A stretch of DNA of 64,000 nt from Carya illinoinensis (lineage: Eukaryota > Streptophyta > Magnoliopsida > Fagales > Juglandaceae), in assembly GCF_018687715.1 (NCBI RefSeq), contig NC_056755.1:43784501-43848500 (forward strand). Direction: 5' to 3'. The notes beneath the pieces were generated by a model that was not told the origin of the DNA, ran no database searches, and was given only the letters and a program-made list of their open reading frames with translations. How positions within the stretch are numbered: position 1 is the stretch's first letter; the number at the start of each line of letters is the position of its first letter. The position numbers were made by a program, and so were the translations under genes. Shown here piece by piece: positions 48,621 to 57,592 of the stretch.

Positions 48621-49559
48621 CTCGATAAGTTGTAGGGCCAAAAATGGAAATTTTGAGTGAGGCTTTTTGTTTGTTTGTTTTTTTGTTTTTGTTTTTTTGA
48701 AGTACAACAATAGATTTATTTTTATTTTTATTTTTAGATTACATTTTTATTTAAAAATAATTCCTATTATTTTGCATTGTAAAATTATGATTAAAGTTTT
48801 ATACCGCATTCTGAATTAATAACAAACTCAATCCTTATTGGGAAATTATCGATTTAGAGAGAGTTTTATCAAACTTTGTTTTAGAAGAAACGCTTTAGAT
48901 TCTTAAAAGTAACTAAAACTATTGTTGTCAATAAATTTCTTTAAACAAAATATGCATTTGGGAAAATTAGACTCTTGCCATTTCAAAGGATTGTACAAAA
49001 ATATTTTATGAACACTTGAAAATTAGATTTTGTTATTTATAATTTTCATATTGTCTATTAAACTAATAATGAGAAAAGGCAATTAAAGTGCATTCTTAGA
49101 ATTATGAGAGTATGTGAAATAATTATTGTGTGGAAATACTTCTGAAATTAATAACGACATAATATCTATTTGATACTTTTGATGTACATTCGATCTCTCA
49201 TTGAGTTGATCTTTTTATTTTTAATTGGTTTTTTTTTTTTTCCTTTTAAAAGATTTTACTTTGAATATTTTTTGAAGCTTTTTTCCACTAAAGGGATTTT
49301 AGGCAACGCCTAAATCGTCTAATGGAAGTGCCGGCCTACAAACACTCTTGTCATGTTGTAGACTATATATACAAATACATTAATATCTAGTGGCTGGGTT
49401 ATTAACAAACTCTAGGTCTTTAACATGATCAGAATTATCCTTTAACTAACGAAGACATGAAGATGCTTCTCGTTGGGTCTGAGACCCTACAAAGGTCTAT
49501 TGAAATACTTCCCTTGCTGCATTGTTCGATATTTTGCTTTTATTCCCCCAACATTCTTA
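48621..49559. other. Spacer with inverted RALF-unit block
   Basis: No gene. From about 49045 to 49490 the reverse complement matches 26785-27242. From about 49495 direct-orientation unit 3 sequence begins (GGTCTATTGAAATACTTCCC). The T/G-rich run at 48660-48740 is simple sequence. Confidence 0.65.
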
Positions 49560-49567
49560 CAAGTGAA

Positions 49568-50310
49568 TAGGGGTGAGTTCGGTCCGGTCCGGTCCGGTCC
49601 GGGGAGGTTTTGTGGACCGGACCGGACCTATTCGGTCCAGGGTTTTCCAACCCTGGACCGGACCGAACTCCATCAGGACCGGTCCGGTCCGGTCCTATTC
49701 GGTCCGGTCCGGTCCGGTCGGTCCATTCGGTCCAAGGTTTTTTTTTTTTTTTTTTTTTTTTTATCTAATGACATTTTTTTTAATATTTATGTAATTATAT
49801 TGTAATATATTTAATATATATACATATAGTATTATATATATATTAGTAATATGCTAATACTATTAGTCTATTAGTAATAATACTATAACTAATAAATATA
49901 TGTAATAATAACTATACTATAACTAATAACTATATGTAATAATAGTAATAGTGATAACTATATATTTATATAATATGCTAATATTTAATGACATTTTTTT
50001 TAATATTTATGTAATTATATTGTAATATATTTAATATATATACATATAGTATACTATTATATATATTAGTAATATGCTAATACTATTATATAAATAATAT
50101 ATATAAATAATATTTTTTTTTTTTTTTATTCGGTCCGGTCCGGTCCGGTCCGGGGTGAAAAACTCCCGGACCGGGACCGGACCGAATCTTTTCGGTCCCT
50201 TAAAAATGGGACCGGACCGGACCGGACCCAATTCGGTCCGGTCCGGTCCGGTCCAAATAGTGCCGGTCCGGTCGGTTTTGCCGGTCCGGACCGGCCGATG
50301 CTCACCCCTA
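49568..50310. mobile_element. hAT-type non-autonomous element 2 with CGGTCC arrays
   Basis: Ends TAGGGGTGAG / CTCACCCCTA are perfect inverted repeats. The flanking 8-bp duplication is CAAGTGAA (49560-49567 and 50311-50318). Both ends carry long arrays of CGGTCC/GGACCG in opposite orientation, able to form a large hairpin. The AT-rich centre holds a tandem duplication about 218 bases apart (from TAATGACATTTTTTTT near 49767 and 49986). Open frames here are translations of the arrays. Confidence 0.92.
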
Positions 50311-50318
50311 CAAGTGAA

Positions 50319-50891
50319 TATGTTACGTACAAGCGAATTTACATATTAATGTAATTTTCTTTATATTTAAATTTTAAATTAAAATTATTTTTATTAAAGT
50401 CTAACTTTTTAACCAATCAAATTGAAAGAATACGCATATTGGTGCTTAAAATCGCTTACAATCAGATTTTTCCAATATCGTACTCTCAAATCTCTCCCAT
50501 CTGACTCAATGGCCACCTGGTACTCTACATCTCTGTCCCTCTCTATCCATTGTGCGATTTATTATGTTGGTGGTCAAATATTTCGTTGCAAATAATATCT
50601 TATTTGTCACCAACTTGGTATTTCAATTTTCATTGAAAAATACCATTCGGGACCAGATCACATTAGCATCCAACCGCTGGAAATTAAAAATTGTTGGAAA
50701 AATGCCTAAATTGCGTAGTGTTAACATAGAGATAATCGCTGATCATGATCATCGATCGATGCATGGTTATATCTATTGGTGATACGTATAAGTATTGCTT
50801 CCCATGATGATACGGCCTGGAATGGTCAAACTGAATGGATCTCTAAGCCAATATCAATTTCAGTTGCGGATACCATCTTATATTAGAGTTA
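50319..50891. other. Unit 3 spacer
   Basis: No gene. About 50319-50480 has no counterpart in unit 2; from about 50490 the sequence again follows unit 2 (27325 onward). Confidence 0.6.
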
Positions 50892-51081
50892 GGTGCGATT
50901 TAGAAAGTGAAATGAAATGAGATGGTTTTAGATAAAAGTATTATAATATTATTTTTTTAATATTATTATTATTTTGATATTTGAAAAAGTTGAATTATTG
51001 ATTATATTTTGTGTGAAAATTTGAAAAAATTGTAATGATGAAATGAGATGAAATGAAACATTTTCAATATCCAAACGGGCC
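50892..51081. mobile_element. GAGATGAGATGA MITE, copy 2
   Basis: Paralogous to 27760-27959 in the same position, flanked by TTA on both sides. 190 bases. Confidence 0.6.
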
Positions 51082-51163
51082 TTAATGAGGATGGATATTG
51101 GGCAAGTACAATACTTTCGAAATCTAGAGGAGTTCTTAATTTCTAGCTACTTGAGATTATTTT

Positions 51164-51550
51164 GTTAGACTTTTGGTTTTCCTAGAAAACCTTTGTCTTC
51201 CCTAAAGTGGTTTACTTCATCTAAGATGATACACTTCATCTATCAAGCATAGGTAATTGCCCTTCATAAATAAAGTGGTGACCCTTGCTATTTTGTGATG
51301 GATGGAATAATGAGGGTAGCCTAAAGGTTGTAGGAGTAATAAATGAGGGTCCCTAGTCTTGCCTATATAAAGGGGCTTGTGTTTTCCATTAGACTCACCC
51401 AAAAAAGTTCTAAGGCAAAAGACTAGAAGTCCCTTCCCTGCAAAATCTCTAGTCTCTTTTGTAGATTTGAAGTTTTCCAGTTATCAAGCACAAATGGCCG
51501 GAGGTAAAAGATCCTATAGATCTTTTTATTCATTACAGCTTTTTCTTACA
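51164..51550 (+). repeat. 5' LTR of copia F
   Basis: 387 bases, TGTTAGAC...TTCTTACA. A TATA box (CTATATAAAGG) lies near 51363. An ATG at 51494, followed closely by a GT donor, is carried inside the LTR. Confidence 0.95.
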
Positions 51551-51552
51551 TT

Positions 51553-51566
51553 TGGTATCAGAGCCA
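51553..51566 (+). other. Primer-binding site of copia F
   Basis: TGGTATCAGAGCCA-type sequence two bases inside the 5' LTR, complementary to the 3' end of initiator Met-tRNA as in most plant copia elements. Confidence 0.9.
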
Positions 51567-52194
51567 GGTTGCCTTTCAGCTTTGTGTTTGAATTATTAGT
51601 ATTTTTTTTTTTTGTTCATTTAATGGGCTTTTGAAATCTAGTTTTGTTCTTTGCATGATTAATGTTTTTTTTTTGTCATAATCTATATTGTGAGAGAGGA
51701 GCCGGGTCATGATTTCAATCTTTTGTGGGCTCAATTTCAAGTTCAATTCATATTGTTGGGCCTTTGGGCTAATTTACAGTTTTTTAAGGAGATGTCCAGT
51801 TGTATTTCTTTTAATAATGAAGGTAATGCCACAGCATCCTTATTATTTAAAAGAATACATATAAAAAAAAAATGGAATCTCATTGTAATTAAATCATAGG
51901 TTTTAAGGATTTATCCCTACAGGGAAATCTTTAATTTTTGTGATTTAATTAGTATAAGAAAATGATTTTCGGTATTAACAGTTAAATTTATCTTCTGCCT
52001 ACAGGTGTAGATAGTTTTATTTGTTAATATTTGGAATAATTTGTCTTATAAATAAAGATGAGTAAATTTATGCTGTTTTGCAACCTTTTCCCACAGGAAG
52101 GTTAAAATTTACTTGAATTCATAGCATTAAAGTTTTTCTTGGTTTTGCAGATGTTGTACCACAATCTTTAGCTGATGGTGTTTATTTTATTCCA

Positions 52195-55100
52195 ATGCTT
52201 GATGGTACTAATTTTTCTGACTTGAAAGATTCGGTTCAATTTACCTTGGGGTATATGGATCTTGACTATGCACTCCGTGTGGAGCAACCACCTGCTGCCA
52301 CGGATACGGATGCACAGGAAGTTATTGAAAATCGCCAATGGTGGGAGCGATCTAATCGCCTAAGTCTAATGCTCATAAAGTCTCGCATGAGTAAGAGCAT
52401 TAGAGGTTCTATTGGTGATTGCGCTACAATTAAGGAATTAATGCAGGCAATTGAGGAACAGTTTGTTCGCTCTGACAAGGCTTTAGCTAGCACTCTTATC
52501 AGGCAATTCACTACTAAAGCTTTCGACAGTTCTAAGGGTATGCGTGCATACATTACAGAAATGAGAGATATTGTTTCTCAACTTAAGGGCTTAAAGATAG
52601 AGATATCTGAGCCATTCTTGGTCCATTTCATCCTTGACTCATTGCCATCTGAGTATGGACCTTACAAGATCTCTTATAACACACATAAGGAAAACTGGTC
52701 AGTTACGGATCTTCTGACCATGTGTGTGCAAGAAGAGGAAAGGATGAAGCATGATCGACCTGAAAGTGCAAATATAGTCGTGAATGATAAAGTTAAGACC
52801 GAGAAGGGCCAAAGTGGACCTCAAAAGAAAAGGAAGCATAATGTGCCATCAAAATCCAATGGATCTAATGGCAAAAAGGTGACCTGCTTCTTTTGCAAGA
52901 AAGAGGGAGATGTAAAGAAGAGTTGCATCAAGTATAAAGAGTGGCTTGAAAAGAAAGGTAGCTCTATATCTCTTGTGTGTCATGAATCTTTTTTCATTGA
53001 TGCTCCTAAAAATTCATGGTGGATTGACTCTGGTTCTTCAATTCATATTGTGAATACATTGCAGGGTTTTCTCACCAGAAGGAAACCAACAACAAGTGAA
53101 CTTTGGGTTTTCACCGGAAATAAAGGGCGTTCACAAGTTGTTGCAGTTGGAGTTTTTAGAGTGATTCTCAAATTGGGACATGTTTTGGATTTAAATAATG
53201 TTTTTTATATTCCAGAATTTTGTAGAAATTTAATTTCTGTTTCCAAACTTGTTATCAAAGGATACAGTTTCCTTTTTGAAAATGTTATGACTGTTTTTAA
53301 GAATAAAATTCCTGTTGGTTCTGGAACTTTAGTTGATAACCTTTTTAAATTAGATATTCATCCCGATTTTGAAGAGAATTATCTCTCTCTGCATTTAGTT
53401 GGCATTAAGAGAAACCTTTTGAATGAAAAATCTTCTCTATTATGGCATAAGAGATTGGGACACATCTCTATAGAGAGGATGAGACGGTTAGTAAAAGAAG
53501 GGGTCCTACAGGATCTTGATTTTACTGACTTCAAGAATTGTGTGGACTGCATAAAGGGCAAGCAGACCATCAATAATTCTAAAGGTTCAAGAAGGAGCTC
53601 AAGTGTTCTTGAGATTATACACACAGATATATGTGGACCATTTTCTACCCCTTGCCTGAATGGTCAGAGATATTTTATCTCATTTATTGACGACTATTCT
53701 AGGTATATGTATCTTTATCTTCTGAATGAGAAGGCTCAAGCACTAGATGTTTTCAAAGCCTATAAAGCAGAAGTAGAGAATCAAAGTGAAAAGAAAATCA
53801 AGATTGTAAGATCTGATAGAGGAGGGGAATATTATGGTAGGTACACAGAACATGGACAAATTAAGGGTCCATTTGCAAATTTCCTTCAGGAAGAAGGCAT
53901 TGTTACCCAATATTCAATGCCTGGTACACCATCACAAAATGGTGTTGCAGAAAGAAGGAATCGTACGCTAATGGATATGGTAAGGAGCATGATTAGTAAA
54001 TCTAATATGCAATTTTCCTTGTGGAGTGAAGCTCTTAAAACTGCAGTGTATATATTGAATAGGGTTCCATCCAAATCTGTCTCTAAGACACCTTTCGAGT
54101 TGTGGAAAGGGTGGAAACTTAGTTTAAATCATATACACATATGGGGTTGTCCTGCTGAAGTTAGGATTTATAATCCTAACATAAAGAAGTTAGATCCAAG
54201 GACAACTAGCGATTTCTTTATTGGGTATTCAAATAACTCCAAAGGATATAGATTTTATTGTCCCAATAATAGCCCTCGAATTGTTGAATCTAAAAATGCA
54301 AAATTTCTTGAGGATGTTGAACCTAGTGGGAGTGTGAATCCTCAAGAGGTCACTTTTGAGGAAACACCTGAACATGCTACTTTGCCTTCTTTTGGAGAAA
54401 GAATGGTTGTCTTAAGGCAAAATAGATCGCAAGATCATGTAATGACACCAATTCAAGTACAACATGTTCCCGTAAATGAGGTTCAATCTGAAATTATTCC
54501 GCATTTACAGTCTGAGCCAATTGAGTCATCTCCAAATGATGAAGTAATGGCTCTAAGAAGATCCTCAAGAATACGTAGGCCTGCTATTCCAGATGATTAC
54601 ATTGTATACCTAACTGAGTCTGATTTTGACATTGGACTTCCGGAAGACCCAATTACGTTTTCACAAGCCATGAGTGGAGATAAATCTACATTTTGGTTGG
54701 ATGCCATGAAAAATGAGTTAGAATCCATTTATAAGAACCAAGTCTGGGATCTCGTCGAATTACCAGAAGGGGCGGCAACAGTTGGCTGCAAATGGGTTTT
54801 TAAAACCAAACGAGATTCTTCTGGTAATGTCGAACGATATAAGGCTAGACTTGTCGCTAAAGGATTCACTCAGAAGGAAGGCATTGATTATCATGAAACC
54901 TTCTCTCCGGTCTCTAAGAAGGATTCGTTGAGGATAATCATGGCTTTAGTAGCTCATTTTGATTTAGAGTTACATCAAATGGATGTGAAAACGGCTTTTC
55001 TTAATGGGGATCTTGATGAAGTGGTATACATGAAACAACCTGAAGGTTTCAGTAACGACAGTCAGAAAGTATGTAAATTGAAGAAGTCTCTTTATGGACT

Positions 55101-56208
55101 AAAACAAGCTTCCCGTCAATGGTATTTAAAGTTTCACAAGATTATTATCTCATACGGTTTTATCGAGAATCTTGTTGATCAATGTATATACTTTAAAGTC
55201 AGTGGGAGCAAATACATTTTCTTAGTCCTATATGTAGACGATATTCTTCTTGCAAGCAGTGATTTGGGATTGTTACATGAGACTAAACAATTTCTCTCCC
55301 AAAACTTTGAAATGAAGGATATGAGTGAAGCCTCTTATGTTATTGGCATAGAGATTCACAGAGACAGGAAACAAAGAGTCTTAAGACTGTCTCAAAAGGC
55401 CTACATTGAAAAAGTTTTACAGAGATTCGGTATGAAAGATTGTAAAGCCTCTGTAGCTCCCATAATCAAAGGTGATAAATTTCATAAAGGACAATCACCT
55501 GAAAATGCATTGGAACAAGAGCAGATGAAAAGTGTACCTTATGCATCTGTAGTGGGTAGCTTGATGTATGCTCAAGTTTGTACCCGTCTAGACATATGTC
55601 TAGCAGTTGGATTATTGGGTCGCTATCAAAGTAACCCAGGACTTCAACATTGGATAGCTGCAAAGAAGGTGATGCGGTATTTGCAAGGAACCAAGAATTA
55701 CATGCTAACCTACAGGCATACAGAAAATTTACAAGTGGTTGGCTATTCAGATTCGGATTTTGCCGGTTGTGTAGACACCAGAAAGTCTACTTCTGGATAT
55801 ATCTTTCTTCTTGCTGAAGGAGCTATATCTTGGAAGAGTACGAAGCAATCTATAGTTGCTACGTCTACTATGGAGGCAGAATTCATTGCGTGCTATGAAG
55901 CAACGACACAAGCCATATGGTTGAAGAATTTTATTTCTGGTCTTAAAATTGTCAATTCCATTCAAAGACCAATAAAGATTCTTTGTGATAATACCGCTGC
56001 AATGTTCTTCTCAAAGAACAATAAGAGCGGAAGCAGAAGCAAGCATATTGACATAAAGTATTTAAGTGTGAGAGAGAGCATCAAATATAATGTGGTGTAT
56101 ATTGAGCACACCAATACAGACTTGATGTTAGCTGATCCAATGACCAAAGGTTTACCGGTAAAACAGTTTCAAGGTCATGTGGATCGTATGGGCCTAACTA
56201 AAGTGTAA
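52195..56208 (+). CDS. Copia F gag-pol polyprotein (1337 aa, uninterrupted)
   Basis: One open frame with gag, protease, integrase, RT and RNase H in copia order. The gag N-terminus begins at or before residue 1. The zinc knuckle near 229-244 reads CFFCKKEGDVKKSC, with Asp where the CCHC His should be. Protease has IDSGSS near 276. Integrase has the HHCC domain near 415-460 (LWHKRLGHIS, CVDCIKGKQT) and the catalytic region with DICGPF, SDRGGEY and SQNGVAERRNR. RT includes CKWVFKTKRD, then LVLYVDDILLA near residue 1013. RNase H has SDSDFAGCVDTRKSTSGY and STMEAEF. No stop or frameshift. The frame is open upstream of the first ATG to an acceptor-like TTTTGCAG at 52150, so the true start may lie upstream by splicing. 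The changed knuckle may impair RNA packaging. Confidence 0.93.
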   Translation: MLDGTNFSDLKDSVQFTLGYMDLDYALRVEQPPAATDTDAQEVIENRQWWERSNRLSLMLIKSRMSKSIRGSIGDCATIKELMQAIEEQFVRSDKALASTLIRQFTTKAFDSSKGMRAYITEMRDIVSQLKGLKIEISEPFLVHFILDSLPSEYGPYKISYNTHKENWSVTDLLTMCVQEEERMKHDRPESANIVVNDKVKTEKGQSGPQKKRKHNVPSKSNGSNGKKVTCFFCKKEGDVKKSCIKYKEWLEKKGSSISLVCHESFFIDAPKNSWWIDSGSSIHIVNTLQGFLTRRKPTTSELWVFTGNKGRSQVVAVGVFRVILKLGHVLDLNNVFYIPEFCRNLISVSKLVIKGYSFLFENVMTVFKNKIPVGSGTLVDNLFKLDIHPDFEENYLSLHLVGIKRNLLNEKSSLLWHKRLGHISIERMRRLVKEGVLQDLDFTDFKNCVDCIKGKQTINNSKGSRRSSSVLEIIHTDICGPFSTPCLNGQRYFISFIDDYSRYMYLYLLNEKAQALDVFKAYKAEVENQSEKKIKIVRSDRGGEYYGRYTEHGQIKGPFANFLQEEGIVTQYSMPGTPSQNGVAERRNRTLMDMVRSMISKSNMQFSLWSEALKTAVYILNRVPSKSVSKTPFELWKGWKLSLNHIHIWGCPAEVRIYNPNIKKLDPRTTSDFFIGYSNNSKGYRFYCPNNSPRIVESKNAKFLEDVEPSGSVNPQEVTFEETPEHATLPSFGERMVVLRQNRSQDHVMTPIQVQHVPVNEVQSEIIPHLQSEPIESSPNDEVMALRRSSRIRRPAIPDDYIVYLTESDFDIGLPEDPITFSQAMSGDKSTFWLDAMKNELESIYKNQVWDLVELPEGAATVGCKWVFKTKRDSSGNVERYKARLVAKGFTQKEGIDYHETFSPVSKKDSLRIIMALVAHFDLELHQMDVKTAFLNGDLDEVVYMKQPEGFSNDSQKVCKLKKSLYGLKQASRQWYLKFHKIIISYGFIENLVDQCIYFKVSGSKYIFLVLYVDDILLASSDLGLLHETKQFLSQNFEMKDMSEASYVIGIEIHRDRKQRVLRLSQKAYIEKVLQRFGMKDCKASVAPIIKGDKFHKGQSPENALEQEQMKSVPYASVVGSLMYAQVCTRLDICLAVGLLGRYQSNPGLQHWIAAKKVMRYLQGTKNYMLTYRHTENLQVVGYSDSDFAGCVDTRKSTSGYIFLLAEGAISWKSTKQSIVATSTMEAEFIACYEATTQAIWLKNFISGLKIVNSIQRPIKILCDNTAAMFFSKNNKSGSRSKHIDIKYLSVRESIKYNVVYIEHTNTDLMLADPMTKGLPVKQFQGHVDRMGLTKV

Positions 56209-56490
56209 TCTCTCATGTTACTATATAGAATAAAGTTGAATTCAGTTTTAGTTTTGCGCATAAAGTAAAGAATTCGTCATATCCATTGGGTGATTAAGTT
56301 GGACCGAATGACTTTTAATAGTTGTTCATAAAGTATTTTTAAGGGATACTATGTATTGTGACACATGGAAGGGAAATGTTCACTATAAAGAGCAATACCA
56401 CCATGGTTCGTATATAGGATACCTTAACAGAATTAAGGGCATTATTTTGGCCATTTCAGTTTTACCTATTAAGTGAACCAAGTGGGAGAA

Positions 56491-56878
56491 TGTTAGACTT
56501 TTGGTTTTCCTAGAAAACCTTTGTCTTCCCTAAAGTGGTTCACTTCATCTAAGATGATACACTTCATCTATCAAGCATAGGTAATTGCCCTTCATAAATA
56601 AAGTGGTGACCCTTGCTATTTTGTGATAGATGGAATAATGAGGGTAGCCTAAAGGTTGTAGGAGTAATAAATGAGGGTCCCTAGTCTTGCCTATATAAAG
56701 GGGCTTGTGTTTTCCATTAGACTCACCCAAAAAAGTTCTAAGGCAAAAGACTAGAAGTCCCTTCCCTGCAAAATCTCTAGTCTCTTTTGTAGATTTGAAG
56801 TTTTCCAGTTATCAAGCACAAATGGCCGGAGGTAAAAGATCCTATAGATCTTTTTATTCATTACAGTTTTTTCTTACA
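56491..56878 (+). repeat. 3' LTR of copia F
   Basis: 388 bases, nearly identical to the 5' LTR. It follows a purine tract at about 56480-56490. Confidence 0.95.
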
Positions 56879-56883
56879 TATTT

Positions 56884-57269
56884 TCTATAATAATAATTTA
56901 ATAACATTATCATGTTTAAATGCACACAATGTTTTTGCAATTATATTGCATAATTATGTTTAAATTTGTTACAAATCTTGGTAAAATTCTAGCACCAATA
57001 TTCGTAAATTAGACACGTTTTAGTACTACATGATGATCTTATCAATGCATGAAAAGCCGATGATCTTTCCTATCCTAATAATTTGGGAACGTACGTTGCA
57101 CTTGTTCGAGATTTAAGTTGATAAAAGACATAAAATTCACATGATTGTTGGATTTCCTCGTCATAAAACAAATTTTTATGAGTATTGCAACAGATATGGA
57201 CATTCAGGTAAACAAATAGACATGACTGTACATGAACTATAATTTTATTGTACGTGTGTTTATTTGTAG
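56884..57269. other. Unit 3 spacer ahead of broken RALF
   Basis: Aligns with 28030-28420 of unit 2. No gene. Confidence 0.65.
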
Positions 57270-57414
57270 AGTAATGTTACATACAGTCATTTTTATATAT
57301 TTTTTGTATATCTATTAATATGATTGGCTACATTAATTTTTATTTAATACATAATTAATCACATTAATAAAATGTGTAAAAAAATACGTAAAAATAACTA
57401 TACATAAAATTTTT
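57270..57414. mobile_element. Fold-back MITE inside unit 3
   Basis: Starts GTAATGTTACATACAGTC and ends with a complementary TAACTATACATAAAATTT arm. It is flanked by TATTTGT on both sides. Unit 2 has the sequence TTTATTTGTGTACCG uninterrupted at this point. Same family as 26120-26266. Confidence 0.7.
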
Positions 57415-57430
57415 ATTATTTGTGTACCCA

Positions 57431-57592
57431 AATGCACGCTCCATCAGCTATGGAGCTATTCAACACGGTGACGCTCATAGTTTTAACTGCAAATTGCATC
57501 CTTACAATCCAATTTGCCATCCAACTCAAGCAAATAAATATAGAAGAGGCTGTGAAAATGCAACTCATTGCCGACGTCATGAAGATCGGTAA
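57431..57592 (+). pseudogene. RALF-like gene copy 3, promoter and signal peptide deleted
   Basis: The frame gives NARSISYGAIQHGD, then four cysteines (NCKLHPYNPIC, GCENATHC) and the end RRHEDR with a stop at 57590-57592, so the mature RALF domain is complete and uninterrupted. Upstream, the sequence jumps from spacer (GTGTACCCAAAT) straight into the mature domain. Compared with unit 2, bases equivalent to 28425-28892 are absent: promoter, leader, start codon and signal peptide. The break lies at an AAAT present on both sides in unit 2, suggesting microhomology-mediated loss. It cannot be secreted as it stands, unless new upstream exons are used. Confidence 0.9.

Larger units (their letters stand above)
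51164..56878 (+). mobile_element. Young, structurally complete Ty1/copia element F
   Basis: LTRs 51164-51550 and 56491-56878 differ by only three substitutions and one T-run indel (under 1%). The 5-bp duplication TATTT flanks it (51159-51163 and 56879-56883). The primer site TGGTATCAGAGCC starts at 51553, and the purine-rich AAGTGGGAGAA abuts the 3' LTR. One long gag-pol frame lies between. Unit 2 has the matching unoccupied site at about 28024-28043, so the insertion postdates the segmental duplication. It is the best candidate in the window for recent activity. Confidence 0.97.

Noticed and set aside
49568..50332. CRISPR-like or satellite array of CGGTCC units
   Set aside because: There are no spacers, the units are contiguous, and the arrays are the subterminal parts of an element with inverted termini and an 8-bp target duplication.
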